In this document: piece by piece, positions 1-6,595 of the stretch
How the letters are laid out: each line of letters starts with the position of its first letter
Position numbering within the stretch: the first letter of the stretch is position 1
Assembly (NCBI GenBank): GCA_002347125.1
Contig: DDXG01000347.1
Coordinates: 1 to 16,182 of the forward strand
DNA length: 16,182 nt
From: Phycisphaerales bacterium UBA2266
GTDB lineage: Bacteria; Planctomycetota; Phycisphaerae; Sedimentisphaerales; Anaerobacaceae
Reading direction: 5' to 3'
Notes under the pieces: generated by a model
Databases searched by the model: none
Seen by the model: the letters and a program-made list of their open reading frames with translations, nothing else
What the model was told of the DNA's origin: nothing
Made by a program: the position numbers and the translations under genes

Positions 1-45
1 ATGCTCGGCATCGGCGGTCTGCTGCTGCGACGGAAACAGCGGTAA
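1..45 (+). CDS. C-terminal end of a PEP-CTERM-type sorted surface protein (partial)
   Basis: Only the last 14 codons and the TAA are present, and the reading frame is open to the left edge. The peptide reads M-L-G-I-G-G-L-L-L-R-R-K-Q-R: a short glycine/leucine hydrophobic run followed by a basic end. This is the usual tail of planctomycete PEP-CTERM proteins, which an exosortase is thought to cleave and process at the surface. The Pro-Glu-Pro motif itself would lie upstream, outside the window, so family membership is inferred from the tail alone. The methionine at position 1 is almost certainly internal. Proximity to EPS genes fits the known co-occurrence of exosortase systems with EPS loci. 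Confidence 0.7.
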   Translation: MLGIGGLLLRRKQR

Positions 46-60
46 CAAGAACGCAAGCCA

Positions 61-129
61 CCGCGGGTGCATGAAAACGGCCCGCGGAGAAACGATCTGT
101 GACAGCGCCGGTCCGGCGTGGACCGGCGC
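61..129 (+). terminator. Double hairpin downstream of the PEP-CTERM gene, probable terminator
   Basis: Two inverted repeats lie within 85 nt of the stop codon. The first pairs CCGCGGG (61-67) with CCCGCGG (81-87) around a 13-nt loop. The second is a perfect 10-bp stem, GCGCCGGTCC (105-114) with GGACCGGCGC (120-129), closed by the 5-nt loop GGCGT. No U-tract follows either hairpin, so this is not a canonical intrinsic terminator, but the second stem is strong and well placed to end or stabilise the upstream transcript. Confidence 0.55.
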
Positions 130-233
130 ATGGTAATAGTAATGGCGGCGAGGGAAGGATCTCGTATAGCCGATCGGATTGGGGGCATGGGTCGCTCGAA
201 CGACGGAGCGAGTGTCTTCTCGGCTGATATCCT

Positions 234-1448
234 ATGTTGAGACTGTTGAGAATCATTCTTGCGGGAGTGGTCGTTCTGGGCATTGCGGCCCAGGGAAGGC
301 GGACCATGGCTTCGCCGATAACGGATGCGCTGGTGTCCGTGGCGGATCGGCTTGTGTCCACCCAGACCAAAACGGGCGCCGCGCGGGGTTCGTGGCCCCA
401 GGCGACGGATTTCACCGGGACGATCCTGATCGGCATGGTCGGGGCCTATGAGGACACATGCGACGGCGATTATGTGACCGTGCTGACCCGCGCGGGGGAT
501 TACATCCTTCGGATCGGCCAGGGGCTGTACTACGGCGAGGAGGCGTGGGGCCTTGTACGGTTGGGCGATACCGTCGATGCATCGTATCGGACGGCCGTGG
601 TGAATTTCTTCCATGATGTTAAGTACGTCAATACAGGCGGCACCGCCGGGTTCATCAGTCTTTGGAACAGTTCGACTCCTTCGGCGGCCGTGATAGATTT
701 CGCGCACTACGCCGTGGCCGCTTATGCCGTCGACGCCGAAGATAAGGCGCTGTGGCGGCAGGCCATCCTGACGCATCTGCGAAGGATGAGCGATGACACC
801 GAGGATTATCCGGTTCTGACGCTTGCGGTGGCAACCTGGGGGCTGACCCTGACGGGCCCGATGGACGGCACGCTGGTCAAGCCCGGCACGACGGGGCAGG
901 CCCTGTGGAATTCCGTGACGCTGGCGGATCTGCCGGCGATGGTGGCCGACCACCAGGTCCCGGCGGGCGGGCAGTTCGACGGGAGCTTCTACTGGCGGCT
1001 GGACAAGACCGATGGGGGCTACGGCGTATCGTGGCCCGCCGGTTACACCGAAGAGACGGTTTTCGGCACGCTGGCGCTGATGGCGTGCAGGGACAAGCTT
1101 GGCCTGGACTATGACGACGGCATCGCGCGGGCGCGTACGGCGCTGCTGGGTGGCGTGGGCGCCGGCGGGGTGGTGGACGGGCATTTGTTCTATGACGACG
1201 TGGTGTCGCACTTGTTCGCCGGGGAAATGGCCAATGTGCTTGGCGCGCTGACATGTCCGGCGGATTTGGATCTGGACGGGCGCGTCGATGCGGCGGACTA
1301 CAGCCGGTTCGCGGCCCAGTGGGGCGCGGCCGGATGCACGGGTTGCTCATGGTGCAATGGGGCCGACCTGGACCGCAACGGTGCGGTGGATTTCGCGGAC
1401 CTGGAGGTCTTTGTCGGTAATTACTGGCTCGCTGGGGCGGGCTACTGA
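234..1448 (+). CDS. Secreted protein with C-terminal type I dockerin domain
   Basis: A 404-residue exported protein. Residues 1-26 look like a signal peptide: R4 and R7, a hydrophobic stretch to about residue 19, then a probable cleavage region near residues 19-26. The body (about 27-335) is rich in helix-forming segments and begins with ITDALVSVADRLVSTQ, which suggests a helical-repeat (alpha/alpha-toroid-like) fold. I see no catalytic motif I can name. The C-terminus is a dockerin with two EF-hand-like calcium loops, DLDLDGRVDAAD and DLDRNGAVDFAD, separated by a cysteine-containing linker (CTGCSWC). No Shine-Dalgarno site precedes ATG 234. A better one (AGGGAAGG) precedes ATG 306, but starting there would remove the signal peptide, so 234 is preferred. 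Dockerins in planctomycetes are often non-cellulosomal, and the binding partner is unknown. Confidence 0.85.
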   Translation: MLRLLRIILAGVVVLGIAAQGRRTMASPITDALVSVADRLVSTQTKTGAARGSWPQATDFTGTILIGMVGAYEDTCDGDYVTVLTRAGDYILRIGQGLYYGEEAWGLVRLGDTVDASYRTAVVNFFHDVKYVNTGGTAGFISLWNSSTPSAAVIDFAHYAVAAYAVDAEDKALWRQAILTHLRRMSDDTEDYPVLTLAVATWGLTLTGPMDGTLVKPGTTGQALWNSVTLADLPAMVADHQVPAGGQFDGSFYWRLDKTDGGYGVSWPAGYTEETVFGTLALMACRDKLGLDYDDGIARARTALLGGVGAGGVVDGHLFYDDVVSHLFAGEMANVLGALTCPADLDLDGRVDAADYSRFAAQWGAAGCTGCSWCNGADLDRNGAVDFADLEVFVGNYWLAGAGY

Positions 1449-1484
1449 TCAACGTTCTCGTTTGGCTTGGCAGCCATAAGACAA

Positions 1485-1489
1485 AGGAG
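1485..1489 (+). promoter_or_regulatory. Ribosome binding site of the small exported protein
   Basis: AGGAG lies 5 nt upstream of ATG 1495. Its last G is also the first base of an in-frame GTG (1489), so the site decides in favour of the ATG start. Confidence 0.7.
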
Positions 1490-1494
1490 TGAGC

Positions 1495-1761
1495 ATGAAT
1501 GCAAGCAGACGACATTTGGGTTTACTGTTAGGAGCAGTGGCTGTCGCGGTGGTGTTGGCCGCGGTGGGCACAGCGATCGCCGACTCGGACAGCGACGATA
1601 CGCTGGGGATGGGCCTTCTGGATCCGTTCTCGCTGACCACCCTGGGCGCCGCACCGGCGGGTTCGGGGACCGCTTTTCTGAGCGGCTCGCGTCCGCCCGT
1701 GCGGATTCCGTTTCGGCCGGCTTTGCGGAGCCCCTTCAGGCCCCCGCTGATTCTTCGCTAG
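1495..1761 (+). CDS. Small exported protein with repeated PFRP C-terminal motif, unknown function
   Basis: An 88-residue protein I do not recognise. Residues 1-29 form a clear signal peptide: basic start (R5, R6, H7), a hydrophobic core LGLLLGAVAVAVVLAAVG, and a likely cleavage after A-I-A near residue 29. An acidic serine/aspartate patch (DSDSDD) follows, then a Gly/Ala-rich linker, then a basic proline-rich tail with two near-identical 8-residue units, IPFRPALR and SPFRPPLI. AGGAG at 1485-1489 sits 5 nt before ATG 1495, which favours that start over GTG 1489, whose first base is part of the same AGGAG. It follows the dockerin gene by 46 nt and precedes the EPS export gene. It may be a small secreted or envelope-bound accessory; no function can be assigned. 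Confidence 0.75.
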   Translation: MNASRRHLGLLLGAVAVAVVLAAVGTAIADSDSDDTLGMGLLDPFSLTTLGAAPAGSGTAFLSGSRPPVRIPFRPALRSPFRPPLILR

Positions 1762-1983
1762 GCGAGGATGGAGCAACTGCCATCAGACAATATGTTCAAA
1801 TCGACAACGTGATTGGGGTCGGTTGCGTTGGAGGGCCTTGGGTCCTGTAGAAAGAGTATGAACCATTGACAATTCGTTTGTGCGTACAGAGTCGTTGAGG
1901 ATGCGACTCTGATATACGAACCATACCGTGCTCGCCGCGGCATGAGGATGGCGGCGGCGGTGCAACAGGTAGGAGACGTGTAA
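1762..1983 (+). other. Intergenic leader of the EPS export gene with hairpin and short direct repeat
   Basis: This 222-nt gap holds no credible gene. It contains an 8-bp perfect stem, CAGAGTCG (1887-1894) with CGACTCTG (1904-1911), around a 9-nt loop. The stem is flanked by a 9/10 direct repeat, TATGAACCAT (1857-1866) and TACGAACCAT (1915-1924). A TTGACA at 1866-1871 resembles a -35 box, but no -10 box is at the right distance. The position just before the export operon suggests a leader or regulatory region; this is inference from location and structure. Confidence 0.35.
1971..1975 (+). promoter_or_regulatory. Ribosome binding site for the GTG start of the EPS export gene
   Basis: AGGAG lies 8 nt before GTG 1984. 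An in-frame TAA at 1981-1983 immediately precedes the GTG, so no longer start is possible and the GTG is well supported. Confidence 0.75.
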
Positions 1984-3504
1984 GTGAACTTCGTGAGGTG
2001 CAGTCTCGTCGCCGGGTCCACGCTGGGGCGCGGGCGCGGCGGTATCGTGCTGGGCATGGTGTTGCTCGGCTGTACATTTCTTTTGTGGGGATGCGGCGAC
2101 AATGTTCGCCTGCCGGCCGCCGATCAGTTGGCGGAGTTCCACCAGGCGGCGCCGCTGGACCCGGTGGTGGACGTGGACCGGCTGGTGCGGGCCAGGCTCT
2201 CGGGCGGAGCTTATCGCGTGCTTCCCCGCGAAGTCCTTGAACTGACCATGCCGGCGATTCTGCAGGTGGTCACGGCCCAGGAGGCGGGCAACCAGGCTGT
2301 CTCGACGCCCTATATCTGCCGGATCGGCGACGATGGGACGATTGCCTTGCCGGTTATCGGACCGATGCCCGTTGCAGGCAGGACCCTCAGCGAGATCGAG
2401 GCGGCCATCGTCGATGCCTATCACCCGAAGTACACGGTGACGCGGCCATCGGTGTTTGCACGGATCATGGAGTATCGGGAGGCGAAGGTTACGATCACGG
2501 GGGCCGTGGTCAATCCGGGGGTCTATCCGCTCAAGAGCGATCAGATGTCGGTGGTTTCGCTGATCATGGCGGCCGGAGGCATCGACAAGGAGGGGGCGGC
2601 GGCGATTCGTATTCTGCGGGCGGGGCGGCCGACAACCGGTCATCCAACGATTGAAGAGACCACCAACCAAGCCGCGGCGCCCGTGGCGGGGCCCACGCCG
2701 GACAACGTTCAGCCGCAGGATGTTGACGTGGTCCTGAGTTTTGACATGGCGTCGGGCCATACGTCGACGGGGGACCTGACCGTCGAACATCATGGCGATG
2801 TGATCGTGTTGGAGGGGTACGATTTGAAGAATGCCGAGCAGCTTGCCGCGTTGAAGGCCATGCTCAATGAGAGGGATTCGCACGTCGCGGCGGCGGTGGA
2901 TCAGAAGCTCGACGAGTTGATCGCCGTCATGAACGGTCGTGAGCCAGCCTCTTCATCGGATGCGGCGTCCGACTCGGTCCACGATGTCATCGAGGCCCAG
3001 GCGCAGAGCCTGGTGGCGGCGCATGAGGCCCAGTCGAGCGAGGAGCATCAGATCGTCCTGCCCGTCCGGGGCATGAACATCCCGTTCTCGGACGTTGTTC
3101 TGGTGGACGGCGACACCGTGATTGTGGAACGTCTGCAGCAGCCGTTGTTCACCGTGCTGGGTCTGGTCAGCAAGCCCGGCAATTTCCCGTATCCTTCGCA
3201 CGCCCGCTACAACCTGATGCAGGCGCTGGGGTTTGCCCAGGGTCTGGATCCGACGGCGGAGCCGCGCTACGCCACGGTCTACCGCATGGCGGCCGACGGC
3301 GATGTCGTGAGCGCCACATTCAAGATCGTTCAAACGAAGAAGGGCCCGGCGCTGACGGAGTCCATGAGCGTGCCGATCAAGCCCGGCGATATCGTCGCCG
3401 TGGAGCACACGCCGCGGACGCGGGCGAACGTGTTCTTCGACAAGATGTTCCGTATAAGCCTCGGAGCGTATATACCTCTGACCCAGTTGGACGGCAGCAA
3501 CTAG
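1984..3504 (+). CDS. Polysaccharide export protein, Wza-like, with SLBB domains (outer-membrane lipoprotein)
   Basis: A 506-residue protein of the polysaccharide biosynthesis/export family, expected to form the outer-membrane or periplasmic conduit for EPS. Residues 20-37 form a hydrophobic signal with two possible lipidation cysteines, C30 (LLGC) and C37 (LWGC), so a lipoprotein is likely although neither is a perfect lipobox. The Poly_export domain spans about residues 92-165, including CRIGDDGTIALPVIG and a RTLSEIEAAI helix. An SLBB domain begins at about 167 (VTITGAVVNPGVYPL), and a second SLBB (FTVLGLVSKPGNFPYP) runs from about 388 to 478. The first SLBB appears split: its strand AAIRILR (206-212) and its closing LVDGDTVIVER (373-383) are separated by roughly 150 residues with a helical, acidic, Ala/Ser-rich composition. 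The gene precedes its co-polymerase partner by 44 nt, as in Wza/Wzc pairs. Confidence 0.9.
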   Translation: MNFVRCSLVAGSTLGRGRGGIVLGMVLLGCTFLLWGCGDNVRLPAADQLAEFHQAAPLDPVVDVDRLVRARLSGGAYRVLPREVLELTMPAILQVVTAQEAGNQAVSTPYICRIGDDGTIALPVIGPMPVAGRTLSEIEAAIVDAYHPKYTVTRPSVFARIMEYREAKVTITGAVVNPGVYPLKSDQMSVVSLIMAAGGIDKEGAAAIRILRAGRPTTGHPTIEETTNQAAAPVAGPTPDNVQPQDVDVVLSFDMASGHTSTGDLTVEHHGDVIVLEGYDLKNAEQLAALKAMLNERDSHVAAAVDQKLDELIAVMNGREPASSSDAASDSVHDVIEAQAQSLVAAHEAQSSEEHQIVLPVRGMNIPFSDVVLVDGDTVIVERLQQPLFTVLGLVSKPGNFPYPSHARYNLMQALGFAQGLDPTAEPRYATVYRMAADGDVVSATFKIVQTKKGPALTESMSVPIKPGDIVAVEHTPRTRANVFFDKMFRISLGAYIPLTQLDGSN

Positions 3505-3548
3505 TCGGCCCGTTCGAGAGCCGGCAGACCCTGATAAGGGAGGTTGAT

Positions 3549-5732
3549 GTGATTACTCAAAATGGCAATTCGAAGGTACTCGATCAGAACGGATCCGCAG
3601 GCGTGTCGACCCCTTCGGCGGTTACGGAGACCGTTGCGGAGGTCGTCTGGCGCGGACGGTGGGTTGTTCTGCTGTCTACGTTGGCATTGATCGCGGTGGC
3701 CGTGGTTTACATCATGAATGCGACGCCGATCTTCATGAGCACTTCGCGAATCTATGTCGAGCAGAGCGGCCCGCGCATCGTGAGCGAACTGGAAGAAGGC
3801 GTGATGACGCAGTCGAAGAACTACCTGTATACACAGGCCGAGTTGCTGCGTTCAACGCCAATCCTCTCGGCCGCGATGGAGAAACCGGGTGTAAAGGACT
3901 TCCGCATGTTCTTCGGCCAGGCCAATCCGCTGGCCTTTCTGAAGAAGGACGGATTGGAAATCGAGGTCGGCCAGAAGGACGACATCATCAGCGTTTCGGC
4001 CTATTCACCGAGTCCCGCCGAGGCCGCCCAATTGGTGAACGCCGTCGTGGATGCGTACATCACGCACCAGGCGACCACCAAGAAGAGCACTTCCACCGAG
4101 GTGCTGAAGATTCTGCAGAAGGAAAAGGCGACGCGTGCCGTGGAACTGAACGACTGCCTTGAGGCGATGGCGAATTTCAAGCGCGAGAACGAGTCGCTGG
4201 CGTTTGAGAGCCAGCAGGGCAACGTCATATTACAGAGGCTGCAGCAGTTGTCGACCATGCTGACACAGGCCCAGGCGTTGACGATAGAAGCCAAGACGCG
4301 ATATGATTCCGTTGAGGGCCTGATGTCGGAACCGGAGCAACTGCGAAGCTACATCGAGGCGGAGCGCCGGACGGGCTATTCCTATCCGAGTACGCAGGAG
4401 CGCAGTTCCTTGAAGGCCCGGCTGGACGAGCTACAATTGCGGCTGGCGGACCGTCGCCGGCAACTCAAGGAGGACCATCCGGCGATCGCGGCGCTCCAGA
4501 TGGAGATCGAGCAGGTTGCATCACAGATCCAGGGTCTCGACAAGCAGTTCATCCAGGGGTATATCGCGCTGGTGCGCGAGGAATACCGAGCGGCCCGGGA
4601 GAAGGAGGCCGAGATCAGCCGCCACCTCGAAGAGCAGCGCAAACTGGTGCTCCGGTTGAGTGAACAGGCGGCCCAGTATGCCATTCTGGAATCGCAGTAC
4701 GAGCAGACCCGCAAACTGTGCGACATTCTCGACGACCGGATCAAGGAGCTGAATATCACCGAGGATGTAGGCGCCCTGAATATCAGCATTCTGGAGGTGG
4801 CGCAGCAGGCGACGAGTCCGGCGAAGCCTCAGAAGGCCAAGATCCTGGCGGCCGCCACGTTCGTGGGGCTGTTTCTGGGATGCGGCCTGGCGGTGCTCCG
4901 CAGCTTTCTCGACCAGCGGCTCCGCAGCGCCGAGGAGATCTCGGCCGTACTGGGCGTGCCGACGCTTGGCGTGGTTCCGACCATGTCGCGAAAGCTGACG
5001 GTGGCCACGCGGGGCCGGACGGTCCACATGGACCCCACGTCGCCGGTGGCCGAGGCCTATCGGACGATTCGGACGGCGGTGTTCTTCAGCGTGCCCAAGG
5101 GGCAGGCGCGGACGCTGCTGGTGACGTCACCGAGCGCCGGCGACGGCAAGAGTACGCTGGTGAGCAATCTGTGCATCGCGATGGCCCAGGCGGACCAGAA
5201 GGTGCTGTTGATCGACGCCGATTTCCGAAAGCCGATGCAGCACGCGATTTTTGAGATGACCCGGGAGCCGGGCGTCTCGAACATCATGGCGGGCACACAT
5301 ACCATCGACCAGTCGATCCGTCCGACCAGCGTCCCGGGTCTTGATATCCTGCCGTGCGGACCGGACGTCCCGAATCCGTCGGAGATGCTCAACAGCGAGG
5401 CCTTCGCCGATATCATCCTGAAGCTCTCGGCCCGTTACGACCGGGTGGTGGTGGATGCCCCGCCGGTGATCCCGGTGACAGATGCCTGCATTCTGGGGGC
5501 GATCTGCGACGTGACACTACTCGTGCTCCGCGCCGAGAAGTCCACGCGAAAGACGGCCCAGCAGGCCCGCGACGGCCTGTTGAGCGTGGGCGCCCGTATT
5601 CTCGGCGCCGTGGTCAACGACGTCCATCGCGGCAAGGGACGCTACGGGTACTACTATGGCTACGGGTACTATGGCTATGGACACAAGAAGGACGGCGGCA
5701 AGCAGAAGCTGATCGCGGTGGCGTCCTCCTGA
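3549..5732 (+). CDS. Wzc-like polysaccharide co-polymerase: Wzz chain-length domain fused to BY-kinase
   Basis: A 727-residue inner-membrane bacterial tyrosine kinase of the Wzc/ExoP type, controlling EPS chain length and export. Transmembrane helices lie at about 38-58 and 431-451, flanking the Wzz periplasmic domain and a long coiled coil (about 190-385). The cytoplasmic kinase domain carries the oligomerisation motif E502xxR505xxR508, Walker A AGDGKST (530-536), Walker A' LLIDADFRKP (553-562) and Walker B VVVDAPP (633-639). The tail has eight tyrosines within residues 699-710 (RYGYYYGYGYYGYG), the expected autophosphorylation cluster. The GTG start at 3549 has AGGGAGG (3537-3543) 5 nt upstream; an ATG two bases earlier is in another frame and is followed directly by TGA. 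It is fused as in proteobacterial Wzc, not split as in Firmicutes CapA/CapB. The next gene encodes a likely cognate phosphatase. Confidence 0.95.
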   Translation: MITQNGNSKVLDQNGSAGVSTPSAVTETVAEVVWRGRWVVLLSTLALIAVAVVYIMNATPIFMSTSRIYVEQSGPRIVSELEEGVMTQSKNYLYTQAELLRSTPILSAAMEKPGVKDFRMFFGQANPLAFLKKDGLEIEVGQKDDIISVSAYSPSPAEAAQLVNAVVDAYITHQATTKKSTSTEVLKILQKEKATRAVELNDCLEAMANFKRENESLAFESQQGNVILQRLQQLSTMLTQAQALTIEAKTRYDSVEGLMSEPEQLRSYIEAERRTGYSYPSTQERSSLKARLDELQLRLADRRRQLKEDHPAIAALQMEIEQVASQIQGLDKQFIQGYIALVREEYRAAREKEAEISRHLEEQRKLVLRLSEQAAQYAILESQYEQTRKLCDILDDRIKELNITEDVGALNISILEVAQQATSPAKPQKAKILAAATFVGLFLGCGLAVLRSFLDQRLRSAEEISAVLGVPTLGVVPTMSRKLTVATRGRTVHMDPTSPVAEAYRTIRTAVFFSVPKGQARTLLVTSPSAGDGKSTLVSNLCIAMAQADQKVLLIDADFRKPMQHAIFEMTREPGVSNIMAGTHTIDQSIRPTSVPGLDILPCGPDVPNPSEMLNSEAFADIILKLSARYDRVVVDAPPVIPVTDACILGAICDVTLLVLRAEKSTRKTAQQARDGLLSVGARILGAVVNDVHRGKGRYGYYYGYGYYGYGHKKDGGKQKLIAVASS
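5641..5677 (+). repeat. Short direct repeats encoding the tyrosine cluster
   Basis: GCTACGGGTACTA occurs at 5641-5653 and again at 5659-5671, an 18-nt offset, and TACTATGGCTA occurs at 5652-5662 and 5667-5677. The repeats encode the Tyr/Gly tail of the kinase. Such repeats can expand or shrink by slippage in whole codons, changing the number of phosphorylatable tyrosines. Confidence 0.7.
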
Positions 5733-5764
5733 GTCCGGTGTCTTATTGAAGGAACGAGTCCGAC

Positions 5765-6595
5765 GTGGTTTCCGAAGCGAACAGACAATCGAATGAGCGG
5801 CTGCCCGAGCGGGCGTTGAATACGCCGACGCATCCGTTCGTGGATATTCACTGCCACTGCCTGCCGGGACTCGACGATGGTCCGGCGACGATGGCCGAGG
5901 CCGTGGCCCTGTGCAAGGCGTTGTCCGACGACGGCATATCGACCGTCGTGGCGACCCCGCACCAGTTGGGCCGCTGGGACGATTCCAACTGGGCTGCCCC
6001 GGTGCGCGCGAGCGTCGCCCGGCTCAGGACGGCCCTGGCCGAGGCGGACGTCCCCCTGAACATCCTGCCCGGGGCCGATGTGCGGGTGGACGAACGGCTG
6101 ACGGCCCTGATCGGCCAGGACAAGGTCCTGACCGTGGCCGATGCGGGCAAACACGTGCTGCTGGAATTGCCCCACGAGACATTCATCGACATCGAGGTCC
6201 TGCTGGTCGAACTGGCCGTGATGGACATACGCGGCATTGTGACGCATCCGGAGCGCAACAGCTTTCTCAAACGCCAGCCCGACGCCGTCCGCAAGTGGCT
6301 CGATCACGGGTGCATCCTCCAGATCACGGCGGCGAGTCTGGCGGGGCGATTCGGGCCTGAGGCGCAGCGGGCCGCGTGGTATTTCCTGGACATGCCGTTC
6401 CCACTGGTGGTGGCCACCGACGCCCACGACCGCCAGTCCCGCGGCCCCTGCATGTCGGAGGCTTACGCCATGCTCAAGGAACATCGGGGACGCAGGATCG
6501 CCCGGCTGCTGTGTGTGGATAATCCGGTGCGGATCGTCGAGGGACGGGAGGCCCTGGCCGTCGCCGAACTGGCTTCAAGGGGGCAAAACCTATGA
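5765..6595 (+). CDS. CpsB/YwqE-family PHP-domain protein-tyrosine phosphatase
   Basis: A 276-residue metal-dependent phosphatase of the polymerase-and-histidinol-phosphatase (PHP) superfamily, CpsB/CapC/YwqE branch. The expected role is to dephosphorylate the tyrosine cluster of the adjacent BY-kinase. Visible metal-site motifs are DIHCHCLPGLDDGP (27-40), ATPH (63-66), THPERN (160-165) and TDAHD (218-222). The position usually held by Glu in family members (PGxE) reads PGAD (102-105), a conservative change. There is no signal peptide, consistent with cytoplasmic action. GTG 5765 is used, with AAGGA at 5749-5753 rather far upstream (11 nt). The kinase gene ends 32 nt before it, and its own stop overlaps the next start (ATGA at 6592-6595), indicating translational coupling. 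Confidence 0.9.
   Translation: MVSEANRQSNERLPERALNTPTHPFVDIHCHCLPGLDDGPATMAEAVALCKALSDDGISTVVATPHQLGRWDDSNWAAPVRASVARLRTALAEADVPLNILPGADVRVDERLTALIGQDKVLTVADAGKHVLLELPHETFIDIEVLLVELAVMDIRGIVTHPERNSFLKRQPDAVRKWLDHGCILQITAASLAGRFGPEAQRAAWYFLDMPFPLVVATDAHDRQSRGPCMSEAYAMLKEHRGRRIARLLCVDNPVRIVEGREALAVAELASRGQNL

Noticed and set aside
179..451. A 90-codon + strand frame overlapping the start of the dockerin gene
   Set aside because: It is a Gly/Arg/His-rich shadow frame with no ribosome site, and it mostly overlaps a gene with a clear signal peptide and domains.
306..1448. Alternative start of the dockerin protein at ATG 306
   Set aside because: It has the better ribosome site (AGGGAAGG) but would remove the obvious signal peptide needed for an exported dockerin protein.
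1866..1871. TTGACA as a sigma-70 -35 box for the EPS operon
   Set aside because: The nearest -10-like hexamer (TACAGA, 1885-1890) is only 13 nt away, and nothing suitable lies at 16-18 nt.
1783..2883. A 366-codon open frame on the - strand across the export gene
   Set aside because: The Arg/His-rich product with no recognisable motif lies opposite a well-supported Wza-like gene.
3547..3552. A start-stop ATGTGA overlapping the GTG start of the Wzc-like gene
   Set aside because: It could act as a minimal upstream frame, but such six-base strings are common and nothing else supports a regulatory role.
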